Of a DNA stretch of 64,000 nucleotides, positions 52,934-64,000 are shown piece by piece; the first letter of the stretch is position 1, and each line of letters opens with the position of its first letter. Source of the stretch: Tribonema minus (lineage: Eukaryota > Sar > Xanthophyceae > Tribonematales > Tribonemataceae); the NCBI GenBank assembly GCA_017506865.1, contig JAFCMP010000132.1, positions 124,001-188,000 of the forward strand, read 5' to 3'. The position numbers were made by a program, and so were the translations under genes. The notes below the pieces were generated by a model. That model worked only from the letters and a program-made list of their open reading frames with translations, did no database searches and was not told the origin of the DNA.

Positions 52934-55900
52934 GGGCCGTTGCGACGCCCGCAAAGTACTTCCCCTGGTGCTGAGCAATGTCCTTCTCTAGCTGCGACGG
53001 CATGCGCGACCCGTCCGCGCCGGCGTACGTCCCTGCAATCATGGGGGGGGGGCGGAAGGTACAGCATGGCAAGTAGGTAGGTAAGTAAGGCATTGGCTGT
53101 GGTTGTCCGCGCCGGCGTACGTCCGTGTGATCACAGGGGGTGCGGCAGCGTGGCAAATAGGCATGTAACCACGGCATTGACTGTGGTCGAGCACGAAGGC
53201 GACAAGCCCTCCGGTGCTACATCTTTGGTGTTTGCGCCCCAAGCCAAGAAGCGGGCAGGAGTTCTGCATCGTGATACTGGTGAGGCGGACCCACTCATCA
53301 TCTGCATCCGTCGTACCTTTCAACATTACTGCAACAACTGAAACTTTGACAGTGCAACAGACAAAGTTACGCGTTCCCATGTCGAGCTAATCGAGCGAGA
53401 GCGCAGCTTTCGCCGCGCCGCCGGTAGTACTGAGCATCAATGCGCCACCGTCGCGCCACGTCAACCTCACCAGTGCTGAGCGGTGCTGCAAGCACTCCTA
53501 TCATATCACATAGGCGTGGCAGTCATCAGCAGTGCGATGTGCGTCAAAGAAGGCAGCGCAGCGCCGCGGCCGACAAAGTGCGCATGGGTACTGAGCACTG
53601 CTACAAGCCCTGGAGCTGGGGCGGAGGCCTCACCTGCGCCGTACGGGGAGCCGCCGCGGATCTGCGCAGCAGCGCACAGCAGCACAGCGCGCGCGAGGGT
53701 GTGAGCATGCAAGTATTGTGCAGTGCGTATGTGTACACATGGAAATAGACTTTGGAGTGTACATGAAGTACTGCTTCTAGTGCGTATAGTTCAAACGTAC
53801 GTCTTTGATACACCAGCCACGTCAAAAAATGTTGAAGTGATCCAGGCAGCATAGCTTGCATGACGTTAATTAATTATAGTGTAAATGATTTGTTGCCGCC
53901 CCGCCCTCCTCTCCGCATCCCGCAAAAAAAATCGTGGTTACCGCTTTACATGGTGCAATTTGTAAAGCAATCATACACCGCGCGCGCAGCGCTCAGCGCG
54001 CCTCGCAGCGCAAGCGCACGCCGGCGCGCCCGCATCGCTGTGCACTGCCGCAGGCCCTAGTGGCACTGACCGACGCGTCAGCTCATTGCACTGACGAAGT
54101 ACGCATAGAAACATGCAACTGCAACTCGAGTCTGTAGCAGCGGTGCGTGCAAACACTGCCTGACAACGGCAGCCACTCACGTGCAATGCATACAATGCAG
54201 ACACCGCCAAGATGTTCAAGGTTCCTACTCCATTGCTACAATGCACGCCTGCGCGCGCGCAGCGCCTGACTAGTGCGTGACAAGCTTGATTTTAAATGCC
54301 ACAAGAAGGAGAGGCTTGACCCTAACCCTACCCCTAGCTCAACCCTAACCCTGCAGCCCTGCTACCTCTGTAAGTTCCAGCTATACATGATAAGCATCAA
54401 GCATGTGATCATGCCGTGGTGCATCAGTTGATACAATACTTCAATGTTGAAGTAGCAAGCTGAAACGGCACCTCACCTCGTCCATGCCGAACAGCAGCGG
54501 CGTCGTGTAGCCCATCGGCACAAAGATCATGCCGTGGTGCGTGAGCTGGCTGATCCACGTCACCGCCGCAGTCTCCTGCCCCCCTTGCTGCGCCGCCCGC
54601 CCGCAACGAAGACAGCGCAAGACGATCGAACACTCAGCAAATGGCAGGTGACGCGGACGCGGCAGGCACGCACATGCATACACGTGCAATGTTCAAGCTG
54701 AGAACTGGTGACGCGATATGGGGATGCGCTGCGCGTGCAATGTTCGGCTTGAGCACTGGTGATGTGAGATGACGAGGCTCGGCTAGCGGCGCGCGTCTCC
54801 CGCCCCCTTGCTGCGCCACCCTCCCGCGCAACGAAGAACAGCACAAGACGATCGAACACTCAGCGACAGGCACTTACTTGCATATATGCAATGTTCAAGC
54901 TGAGCACTGGTGAAGCGGCATGGGGATGCGCTGCGCGTGCAATGATCAAGTTGAGCACTGGTGACGTGAGATGACATGGCTCGGCAAGCGGCGAGCGCCG
55001 GTTGGACAGGGCAGTGTGTGCATGCACGTAGCCGCCACGCGGAGCAGTGCTGACCGGACGAGCGCCTAGCTCATGGCAATGCGCAGCGACTGCAGATAGG
55101 GCGCTGGTCAAGCTGAGCAGCATCGACCTGCCTGAGCACCTACAGCGCGTGACAATGCTCAGCGAGCGGCGCATGGGGCAGGTAGCTATGCACGCAGCAT
55201 CTGAGCTGAGCAGCAGCGACCAGCAAATGTATGACGTGCGGCAGGGGTCCTGCGCGCGCCCTTCTGACGCTGCGCGTGCAAGTGTGGCAGTCAGGGGGGG
55301 GGTGCATGCCATTGGCGGGTGATGCTTGCGCATTTGACGATTCCGATAAAACAGCAGAGTGGTGTGCCGATGTCCATCTGCATGTTTAAACCTCAACATG
55401 AAACTTCCATAACGGCAGAGAGTTGTGTGACCGGCATCCATCGAAACCAACAAAAAAACTTCAAGTGTGATGCCGCTCATATATCAAACGCGCCACACAG
55501 AACGCCCTGCCTCGAGGCACCTCTCTCTGCTCCAAGGGTTAGGGATAAGGTTTGGCGACACCACCCCGGACTGCGCGGCCAAATTCCGCATGCCCGCCGA
55601 TTTCGCATCGCCAGGTCAGATCATCACAAACTTCAAGTGTCAACCTCTAACGTCAAACTTCCCTGAAGGCAGCTGCCTGGCCGTAGACACAGGCACAGGT
55701 CAGCCACGCGCTGTTCTGGTTCAAACTTCAAGTTTTGCCACGCGCTACCTGGTTCAAACTTCAAGTTCACACTTGCTCAAAGGTGCTGCAGCACACGGAC
55801 CTGAGTGGCGGTGGACACGAAGACGCCCGCCGGCTTGCCCACGAGCGCGCCCGCCTGCCACATGCCCCCCGTCGAGTCCCACAGCGACTTCAGCTGCGCA

Positions 55901-57908
55901 GTCGCCATGCCGAAGCGCGTGCTCAGCCCAAAGATGATGCCGTCCGCGCCCGCGAGGTCTGCGACAGTGCACAGCGGGATGGACTCGTCCGCAGGGGGGG
56001 CGTGCCTGGGGCGGGGGAGCGCAGAGAGTGGGGGGTTGAGTACCGTATATGATGGCGATTAAGACCCCCTGCGTCTAGCACTTTTAGGGCCGAATGCGCC
56101 GCGTAATGCTATGGAGCCCGTCTTATACCATGTACTGAGAGTGTGGTTTGTGGCTTCCTGAAAGTCCCTATTTGTGTGAGTGAGTAGGGGGCTTCACGGT
56201 TGACGACATGGAGGGTAGTAGCGTTTTGCTGTCCGGGCAGGAGGTTGCACGTGTGCGGCAGATGACGGTGGACACTGTTGAAGTTACCTGTCGTGTGCAT
56301 TACAGTATCTGCCAGGAAGCCGCTTTCGAGGTGTATAGAATTATGTAATTGAAACGTCAGCTCCGCTTCATGACGGCCGGTAGCAAATGTAGGACACGTC
56401 TACCAGGGGCTCTGTTGTCGTTGCAAAATACCCTTATTTGACTGAACGATGAGTAAAAAAGGCAGTGCAAGCAAAAGCGCCAGACCTGGATGAGGGTTTC
56501 TACTGCTCCTTCAGAGAAGACTCATTCAATGGTCAACCGCTTTATGCACCCTGCTGTTGTGCACACAATGTCGATGAGAGCAGCTCTGATACAGTTCGAA
56601 GTTGAGCAAATATTCTGGCGTATGCAAGAGTGAGATTCTTGAAAGGACTTGAGACCAGTCAAAGGTCTCTAACCGCCCCTGTCAACTGCAACAGTAAATG
56701 CTGGACCACATTTAGGCAACGAGCTGTAGGCGGTTACTTGAGCAAGCAGCTCCTGGCTGAGCAAGCATGTCAATCTTGTGTTCACGCTTGCAGCGAGGCC
56801 GCTGGCAGTGCTCGACAGGTTGTCAAGGTAGGTAGGTAGTTTTTGCTGAACAAGCACGTTACTTCTCGTGCGCACCCCGTACCGAGGTCTGCGGCAGCAC
56901 TCACCGCCTACCGCACGTTACCACACGGACGTTTGCTGTTCACGCATTTAGTAAGATATCTACAGTATTTAACCAATGATGGTTGCAAGCAACCAGGCTG
57001 AAAGGCGGGCTAATTTCTGTGCTCAAGTGGCACTGATGAAAATTCGCGCCCGGTGAGCCTGGGGGTCGTGAGAACAGCGCAAGGCCCTGTCGAGTGAACC
57101 TGGTCTGGGCGGTTGGCCGGAGTGGCTGATTTGGAAGCTATAATTTTCTGCTGCTGGCCTGCAAACCCTCGCTGCGGTGTGACAACAGATACTGTAGACA
57201 GTGCCCATGGCAGCTGCGCCACGAGAGCATCCGCACGTTGCCAATGAGTTGCACGCAAGTTTCATGACATGCCAATGTATGCCTGCTCTGCTCTTGCTGC
57301 CGACTGTGACTTGATCTCACTTTCTCACCATGTGATGATCTGTGCACAGCTAGTTCATACATTGTTACCGAGTGCTGACTGAAAGATTGCTGAGCTCATA
57401 TCACGGCACTAAGATGCAGATGTCTTGAAAGGCAGCGGAGCATGATTGAATATGGCGAAGGATACCCAGCAGCCGGTGAGGTTTATATTTGCAGTGGCGG
57501 GGTCAAATGCACTCACATTTTTTCCAATATCTCTGCTGACAGCAGTTCAGGGGCCCTGCAGATGACCACATCGCAGCCGCCCTCCTTCAGCCCAGCCTCT
57601 ATTTCCCTCGCCACCGCGGTAATGTGACCTGACAGAGGGTGCAACGCGGTTTGCACTGGGTGAGTGATGAATGGCACCCACACCGCCGAACAATTAAAAT
57701 GCACGTAACGTAGTTGATAGCAGTGCTTCATAACCCCTGCTTGTTTCGGGCGCAAGCCCTGCTTGTTTCTAGCGCTGACGCCACGTACCAGGTGAGCAAA
57801 GCTACAAAATTGGTGTGCAGGCAGATTGCAGTTCTTGTTGTCGATCCGGACCAATCCCTCGTACTTACCGTACAGTGAATAGATCACGATGTAGATCTTG
57901 GGCGCCAT
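52899..57908 (-). CDS. wrbA: WrbA-type NAD(P)H:quinone oxidoreductase (flavodoxin-like)
   Basis: Exons 57908-57869, 57628-57517, 56005-55801, 54575-54477, 53661-53634 and 53032-52899 join in phase to 205 residues, the normal WrbA length. [16 protein letters not shown] is the FMN-phosphate loop region, [20 protein letters not shown] and [20 protein letters not shown] the conserved centre, [20 protein letters not shown] and [20 protein letters not shown] the substrate-side and C-terminal motifs. The enzyme reduces quinones by two electrons using FMN and NAD(P)H, limiting radical formation; no targeting sequence is seen. Exon 5 is a 28-nt microexon. The exon 3 donor is GTCCGT, which is unusual. 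Introns around exons 4 and 6 hold partial copies of those exons. TBCCD1 starts divergently 666 bp away. Confidence 0.93.
53099..53190 (-). repeat. Copy of the WrbA exon 6 acceptor end
   Basis: TCCGCGCCGGCGTACGTCC occurs inside exon 6 (53013-53032) and again at 53105-53124, each followed by ATCA...GGGGG, GGCAAxTAGG and GGCATTGxCTGTGGT. The unit is about 92 bp. The copy would read TYAGADNHS on the transcript strand. Confidence 0.75.
54318..54354. repeat. Interstitial CCCTAA-type telomeric repeats
   Basis: ACCCTAACCCTACCCCTAGC followed by TCAACCCTAACCCT, a degenerate telomere-like run in WrbA intron 4. Confidence 0.75.
54576..54990 (-). repeat. Tandem copies of the WrbA exon 4 acceptor region
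   Basis: CTCCxGCCCCCTTGCTGCGCC...CAACGAAGA(A)CAGCxCAAGACG and GATCGAACACTCAGC occur at 54573-54639 and 54797-54864; CAATGTTCAAGCTGAGxACT and GGGGATGCGCTGCGCGTGCA follow in both. The unit is about 215-225 bp and lies just upstream of exon 4 on the transcript. GAGATGACxxGGCTCGGC closes both units (54766, 54968). Confidence 0.75.
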
Positions 57909-58573
57909 GACGTCTGCAAGATGGCAAGCAAAAGAACAGCAGCAAAACCGCCATGATGGAGGTAAGATCAAGTCGAATCCTGAAGCAGCAACTCAAGAGC
58001 GAAATGCTGTAGCGCAGCGGCAGTTCGCTACTCGAGGGCAGCACTCTTGCGTTGCAATAAGCAGAGGGTGGTGTCATCAGACTTGATTTCACAGAACATG
58101 TAGTGAACCGCGCACAAACACGTGCTGTTGTGCGCAAACATCAAGATCGCCCAAAGATGCAGCTCATCGAAAATCTACTGTTTCACGCGCTGCACATGCG
58201 AGACGCAACGGTCAGGCTCACCTGCAAGGTCACTCAGTAATATCTCCCTGTCGGTGGTGGTGACTCTCGTGCAAGATGACTGCGCAGCCAAGGGCCGGCT
58301 GGACTTGATAGGGCCGACTATAGGCAAGTCACATCATGAGTCACCTATCGAGTAAACAAGTCACTTGGTATTCAGCTAGCATGCTATCTTAGCTACCAAA
58401 TTCTGCACGCGTGCGTTGGCGAAGGATGATGCGCATGAGTTCCAGCCCTGTGAGATGCATCGAAAATTTCAAGGCGTGGCGAGGAGCGTGATCAAGCGCA
58501 ACCCAGCTCCTGGCCAAAGCGCGCGCTGAAATAGGCTTTCCAATCATCTAGCAGCAGGCAAAGGTTTTTTGCA
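57909..58573. promoter_or_regulatory. Divergent promoter region between WrbA and TBCCD1
   Basis: The two ATGs face away across 665 bp. No TATA box or named element is evident. Short frames here (for example 58122-58355) have no family likeness. An upstream non-coding exon of TBCCD1 could lie here. Confidence 0.35.
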
Positions 58574-61500
58574 ATGGTGCACCTGTGGCTCAGGAATGAG
58601 ATCTTCGAGGGAGTGCTGCCTCTCAAAACGATGGGAGCATTGCAGGGCGTCTCTTCTCTTCCATCTACCAACGCCATATCGGAAGCCAGCATCATGGGGT
58701 CCCTCGCGGCACTTGTCAGGGCTTTCAGATCTGTGCACCCCGACCTCGTGGGATACCCGATGTGGGTGTCGGAGGGCTGGAGAGTGCTACACTGGCGGGA
58801 GCCGCAAACGACACTCTTCTGGAACATGCTCAGCTTGTACACAGATGCAATGGCTGCACAGACGTTAGCGCCTGCGTCAAAATTATCTCGAGCACAAAAA
58901 CCCAGGCTCGCCTGGGCGGCCGAGAAGAAGGTACGCGTTGATTGCCTGAGGTGAAGCAGTTGCGTCTGCTTTGCAGCCTACATTTATGAGTGCTTTGCAT
59001 GTTCTGTGTACAGCAGCACGTACTTAACTGCTTGCAACTGCCTCTCTGCGCTGCTGCAGGCTGAGCTCCCGATTTCGTCGTTAGTGTTGTTTCTTTTCTT
59101 GCACTTACATCCGGACGCTCTGTCCCAGAAGACCAGCTCTGCCATCAGACAACAAGCTGACAGGTACTTGGTGCCGCGGATCAGTTGCTCAGATTTCAAG
59201 TTCTGTTGTTGAACACGTGTCCAATTTCATACTGTAGGCCTCTGTGCTTCACAGGCAAAAATTGCGTTGGCTGCATCTGCATTGTACCTTAGTTCCCCGT
59301 CAATGTCACCATCATATTCATTCCTCTGCACCTTGTCATGCCAGCACTGCTGCCTCACGGCACGTGCTGGAGGGAACTATAACCGTAACTGTCGTGTGTC
59401 ATCGGCACCGCCCCGGCAGTGCAGCATTCTCGGTCACTCGACCCTCACCGTGCACACAGACTGCAGCGGCACTCCACCAACCTCGACACCTCACCCTCTC
59501 CTTGGCGCCCCGTCACCCCCTGCCACACCATCTGCTGTGCACTCAACCTGCTGCAATTGCCAAACTCAAGACCCCCCCCCCCCCCCCCTCCCGCCCCATT
59601 ACCCCCTGCCGCGTCACCTCCTGCAACCGCCGCAGCGTCTGGCCAGCGGACGAGCAGGCGGCGAGTCCGCGCACGAGGGCAGGCAGCGGCGCGAGCAGCG
59701 GCTCCGCCTCGCCGACGCGGTCGGGCCTGCGGGCGGGGTTCGGCGGTGGCAGCCCAGGCGCGCTGTCGCCGCGCGCGTTCGGGTTTGCGGGGGGGTATGG
59801 CGCGGCGGGGTCGCCGGTGTCGCCGCGGCCGGGGCGCGCGCTGCGGCTGCACTCGAAGGGCGCGGACGAGGTACGCATGTACGCTGCGGAAACAAACGAT
59901 ACTCTCATACCCTCTGACCGCTGCATGTAGCTTGCATATGGATCCTCATGCCCGTTCGGTCAGCTTCAGATGGTGGTTCAAACCTTCGGCATGCGTCATT
60001 TGCGCTCGCCTGCGCTTGCGTGCCTGCGCTGGCTCCCCCGCGGCTGCACATACGACGCATCGCGGCAGAAGGAAGTGCGCGTGCCGATGTGCAGTCGTGT
60101 GTCCTGCCGCGATCGCTCAAGTCTCTGTGCCACTGCCTCAGCGCTCTGCAGAGTTGTTCATGCGGGCTAGGGTCCGCGTGCCGGACAGTGTGATGCCTGT
60201 CAGTGTCTGTCCGGCACGGCACTGTTGAGCGGTGCGGCAGTTTCGCGCGGGCACATATGTTTGTGGCAGTGCTCAGTGCATGTGCCGTAAGCAGAGCCAT
60301 CTGCAGCTTCCAGTATCAAAGCAGCGTTTCGCAGCTTCCACGCATGTAGCACCCGAGGCGCCAGCCCAGGGAGGTTGGTCGCCCGCGCTGCGACCGCTGC
60401 CGCATTGTCAGCAAACTCACCACACAACACTGCGTACCCCCCCTCCCCCCTCTCCGCCCCTCCCCCCCCCCCCAAAGGCGCATCGCCTCGCCTTCATCAA
60501 GCGCCACCTGCACGACCTCCTGCGGCTGGTCTCGCCAGCAGCGGCGGACGCCCTGAGCGCCGCCGCCGCCGCCTCCGATCCCGCCGCCGCCGCCGCCTTT
60601 GCCGTCGCGCGCGCGGACCTGTCGGCGCTGGGCTTCCTCATCGCCGGCGGCCGCGCGCTTGACGACGCGTCGCAGCGCGACCTCTGCGACCTGTGCCCGC
60701 TCGCCGGCGGCGGCGCGACGCGCGGCCCCGTCGGCAGCGCCGCGGAGGTCGCCGACTGGCTCGCAGCAGCGCTCACCGTCAACGACGTGCTGTACCCGGC
60801 GCCGCCGCCGCTGCCGACGGCGGCGCCGGCGCTGCCGCTGGAGTCGCTGGCGGCGGCGGCGGCGGCGGCGGAGGGGGGCGGCGGGGGGGAGGAGGGGGAG
60901 GGGGACATGCGGTCCTCGTCGCCGCCGGGGGGGGGGGGTGGCGGAGCGCTGCTGACGCCGGTGAAGGGGAAGGGGGGGGCGGCGGCGGCGACGACGGAGC
61001 CGGTGCGCGTGGCGGCGCCGGCGCGCGCGGGCGTGCCGCTGGTGGTGAACGGTGCGGCGCGCACGACAGTGATGCACGCGGCGGCGGCGGGCGCGCGCGC
61101 GGAGCGCTCGCTGCAGGTCAGCCACTGCCACGAGAGCTACGTGTACATGCTGGCGCCGTTCCAGTACGCGACGGTCCTGGGGTGAGTGAGTGCGCGGCGG
61201 CATGAGGAGTGATGGTAGTTTCTGACATGTGTTTTGCTGACATGTATGTGTACTGCGAGGTCGGGGCTCAGAGGCATGAGTAGTTTCGGATATATGTTTT
61301 TTCGATGTTTGTGCGTGTTAGAGGCTAGGGCTCAGAGGCATGTTTGATGGGGCAGCGGCCGTGCGCAGTTAATGCGCTCTGCCTGCAGTTGAATCTGTGC
61401 GGATGTACTTTAGTCCATCGACATCACGCCGTGTGTGGGACAACAGACGTCCTTGATCCAGCTTTTTGTTGTCTCGGTTTCTGCAACTGTGCGCCGTCGT

Positions 61501-63875
61501 GTAACCGAAGTCCTGTGGGGTCTCAACGATAAGACGTGGCCTGCGATTTTCACTTGTCTGTTGTCTCCTCAGGACATCTGTCCTTCAAGGCCTAAGATGC
61601 CATGAAGCCGCTGCACACCATTTCTTGATGTGAGGGCATTCCGTTTTCAGCTGACGGCCTGGGATGTCTTTCGTTCTCTAACGGAGCTTGTCAGTGCGAT
61701 CATGATAGCCAAAATGTGTATACACTCCACACTCAATCAGTGTTGAAGTTAATTACTGAAGTTGAAGATTTGAGGCGATGCTTCAGGTGGTGGTGCACTT
61801 GCCGTCTATGCCGTGGCCACCGCCTGCTGCTTCCCGGCACCCTGCCAGCATGTAACCCTGTCGGAGGAAGTGGCAGAATGCTCAGTACTCTGCATTGAAG
61901 CGTAGCTGTCAAGAGTGTTTCTGCCTAGGGACTGTGTGTGTTTGTGTGCGCGGGGACGCCAGCACACGTGTCCACTCCTGTAATACATGTGCGTTTGCAG
62001 GTAGTTTTGTCAAACCGCAGCGCCGTCCAGTTATTCCCCCAGAATGCGGTGTCGCGGAGCCAATCGTGCCAGGGACGCAGGCATTTGCGGGACCTCTTGC
62101 CTTCCCAGCATGACACCCCCCTCGCCTGCATCCACGAGAGCAGAGGTGGACGTGCATTGACGCCGCTGCTGCCGCTCGCCCCCCTCAAAACAGCAACCCT
62201 GCTGCGCATGCGCCCACCCGCACGCACCCCCTGTGCACTCCCCTCGCGCCCCCCCGCCGCAGCTGCTCCGAGTGCACAATCGTCGTCGGCGCGGCCGCGG
62301 GCGTCGTGCGCCTCGAGGACTGCACGCGCGTCACGCTCATCGCGGCGTGCCGGCGCGCGTGCGCGGTCAACTGCTGCGAGTGCGCGCTTCACCTGTACGC
62401 GCCGTCGCGCCCGCTCTTCGTCGGCGACAACCGCGCGTGCCAGGTCGCGCCGTACAACGCCGCGTACCCGCGCCTGCGCGCGCACCTCGCGGCGTGCGGC
62501 CTGCTGCCGCCACTGCCGCCGCCGGGCGATGCTGCCGCCGCCGCCGCGGCGCCGCCGCCGCCGCGCAACATGTGGTTCAGCCCGCTGGACCTGAACGCGG
62601 CGCCGACGGTCGTGGTCGCGGCGGCAGCGGCGGGCGGCGGCGCGCTGACGCCGCGGACGGCGGCGAAGGCAGGCGCGGACGAGGCGCACCCGCACGCGCT
62701 CGCGAGCGCGTCGGCGGTGACGCAGATGCCGCCGGACGCGTTCCACTGCGTGTCGATACCGGCGTGCGCGGGGGGGGACGAGGACGAGGCGGCGGGCAGC
62801 GCTGCGGCGGCGGCGGCGGCGGCGCGCGAGGCGACGCAGGCGCTGAACCCGTTCCCGCTGCCGCCGGAGTACGCCAACAAGCTGCGCGAGCGCGAGGCGC
62901 TGCTGCAGCAGCTGCAGCAGGTCGTGCAGGTGTGTTCATTGGGTTAGGGTTAGGGGTAGGTAGTATACGTGCACGCGGCGCTGCTTGGCGGTTCTGTGTA
63001 CTGCGTGTTGTGCGTTTTAGGGGCGATGGTACGTGACCAAGCTTCATGCGCTCGCGCTGCGCATGTGCACCGTTACGTAGCGCCGGCGCGCCTTCTGTGA
63101 AGCGTCGGCGGGCGCCGCACCAGAGCCTGTCACAGATGCGATGGCCATGTTGTGGACATGCAAGGTTGGTGCACTCGGGATCTATGCAACTGCCGCAACG
63201 GCACAGTTGGTGCCAGAACAGACCCTTCAAATGTGCGGTCATTTCTCCGTGTCGCAAGTGTACCTTTGCCTAGGAGTGTTGCTTGTCGCGCCGGCGCGAC
63301 TGCCACTGTGGCTGTGCCGGCAGAGGAGCCCAGACCTTTGCGGGTCACTCCAAGAGCAAGTGCCTTTGTAATCACGAGGTCTGTCTGTCCTGATTTGACG
63401 TCCATTAACATCGCACGCGTCAAGTCGCGGTACATAGATGGGGCGCTAACGCTTCAGTTTCATGGCAGACATCAGGCGCTCGTGCTCTTGTGTGGCGCGG
63501 CAACGCAGTCGGCGCGGCCGCGGCAGCGCGCGCCGGCGGCGGCGGCCACGCGCCAGCGCTGCCTTACAACGCGAGAACACCTCGGACGGATCGCGCTCAA
63601 CCCCCGCGAAACCACACGCGTCGTCCCGTCGCGCGCCGCCGCCGCAGGGCGCGCAGCTGTCGCCGCGGCAGCAGCGCGAGCTCGAGGAGGCGGTGCGCGG
63701 GCGCTTCACGGAGTGGCTCGTGTCCTCGGGGCACCTGCGCCAGGTGCTGGACCTGGTGCACCTGGAGCGGGGGCCGCCGCCCCCCAGCGGCTGGCCCGCG
63801 TCATCGGAGGGCGCCGACGCTGTCGGCGAGGGCGCCTGGGCGGAGCGCAGCGGCACATCGACGGGCCTGCGATGA
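58574..63875 (+). CDS. TBCCD1: TBCC domain-containing protein 1 homologue
   Basis: Exons 58574-58930, 59060-59163, 59636-59870, 60478-61181, 62263-62929 and 63648-63875 join in phase to 764 residues. The N-terminal region fits TBCCD1 (VHLWLRNEIFEGVLPLKTMG, WRVLHWREPQTTLFWNMLSL). The C-CAP/TBCC domain spans about residues 440-535 across the exon 4/5 join: LQVSHCHESYVYMLAPFQYA, TVLGCSECTIVVGAAAGVVR, LEDCTRVTLIAACRRACAVN and RPLFVGDNRACQVAPYN. The C-terminus has RFTEWLVSSGHLRQVLDLVH. TBCCD1 positions centrosomes and basal bodies in animals and Chlamydomonas. Unlike TBCC itself it is not thought to be a tubulin-GAP. Gly/Ala/Ser-rich inserts (exons 3, 4, 5) make it longer than animal relatives. 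The start at 58574 is the first in-frame ATG before the conserved part. Confidence 0.92.
62941..62962 (+). repeat. Short interstitial TTAGGG run
   Basis: GGGTTAGGGTTAGGGGTAGG sits 12 bases after the TBCCD1 exon 5 donor, inside the intron. Confidence 0.8.
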
Positions 63876-64000
63876 GCGCTGCTGCTGCTGGCGCTGCGCT
63901 GCGCTGCCGCTAGTGCTGCACGGCGCTGCCGCTAGCGTTGCGCGGCTTTGCCGCTAGTGCTGCGTGGCGCTGCCGTGTGCTCAGCGAGCGGCGCGTCGAC

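Noticed and set aside
54318-54354. Chromosome end from telomere-like repeats
   Set aside because: Runs are short, degenerate and lie inside a gene intron, with normal genes on both sides.
60316-61203. 295-codon - strand ORF, Arg/His-rich
   Set aside because: Shadow of TBCCD1 exon 4; only the + frame carries the TBCC-domain residues.
1-64000. Retroelements, DNA transposons or virus-like elements
   Set aside because: I looked for reverse transcriptase, integrase, transposase and capsid-like motifs in the translated frames and for long terminal repeats, and found none I could support.

Overview
The window is nuclear DNA from a GC-rich, intron-rich eukaryote, most likely an alga of the stramenopile (heterokont) type. 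Genes are split into short GC-rich exons by lower-GC introns with standard GT...AG borders, often with a C-run just before the acceptor. The gene content points the same way: a Dictyostelium-type cAMP-receptor-like GPCR, TBCCD1, a Tubby protein, an Alba protein, a PPR-SMR protein and a small helicase-associated-like WGxKLG domain that I associate with algal and stramenopile proteins. Short TTAGGG-type runs fit the telomere motif reported for brown algae. The assignment to stramenopiles is inference; another algal lineage is possible. Nothing looks bacterial or organellar, and I recognise no retroelement, virus-like element, tRNA, rRNA or CRISPR.

Layout, left to right: 3' end of an Ala-rich gene (+, 2-532); unknown acidic two-exon gene (+, 1489-2749); cAMP-receptor-like GPCR (-, 8154-4200, 4 exons); Alba-domain gene (-, 14241-11181, 5 exons); a 9-exon gene for a very long repetitive Tyr/Asp/His-rich type II membrane or secreted protein (-, 27363-15718); ankyrin protein (-, 30584-28759, 3 exons); PDZ-Tubby protein (-, 37222-32105, 6 exons); nucleoside diphosphate kinase (+, 37820-39335, 4 exons), divergent from PDZ-Tubby; a gene-poor stretch with direct repeats (39.3-43.5 kb); an ORF pair and a FNIP/LRR-like degenerate gene (-, 43.5-45.6 kb); intronless PPR-SMR gene (-, 48171-46468); terminal exon of a WGxKLG-domain gene (-, 50026-49837); Ala-rich protein ending in a CaaX box (-, 52360-51310); WrbA-type quinone reductase (-, 57908-52899, 6 exons); and, divergent from it, TBCCD1 (+, 58574-63875, 6 exons). 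For the genes with exon lists the joins keep the reading frame throughout, which is the main support for the models.

The most unusual locus is the 12-kb repetitive-protein gene. Five successive internal exons are near-copies (405-420 nt, all phase 1-1) carried on about 1.02-kb tandem units that include intron sequence, so the protein has grown by recent exon duplication. Each module has a His/Asp block followed by three Tyr-rich sub-repeats. A predicted signal anchor and a Cys-rich luminal stretch precede the array. A function in cell wall, adhesion, metal binding or mineral binding is a guess from composition only.

A second pattern runs through several genes. Introns of PDZ-Tubby, WrbA and the repetitive-protein gene contain short tandem duplications (80-230 bp) whose copies straddle splice junctions, leaving partial exon copies with apparently usable splice sites. 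This is consistent with local tandem duplication as a source of alternative exons or new introns.

Several genes (Tubby, TBCCD1, GPCR) belong to families tied to cilia, centrioles or signalling, but I see no evidence that the neighbourhood is a functional cluster.
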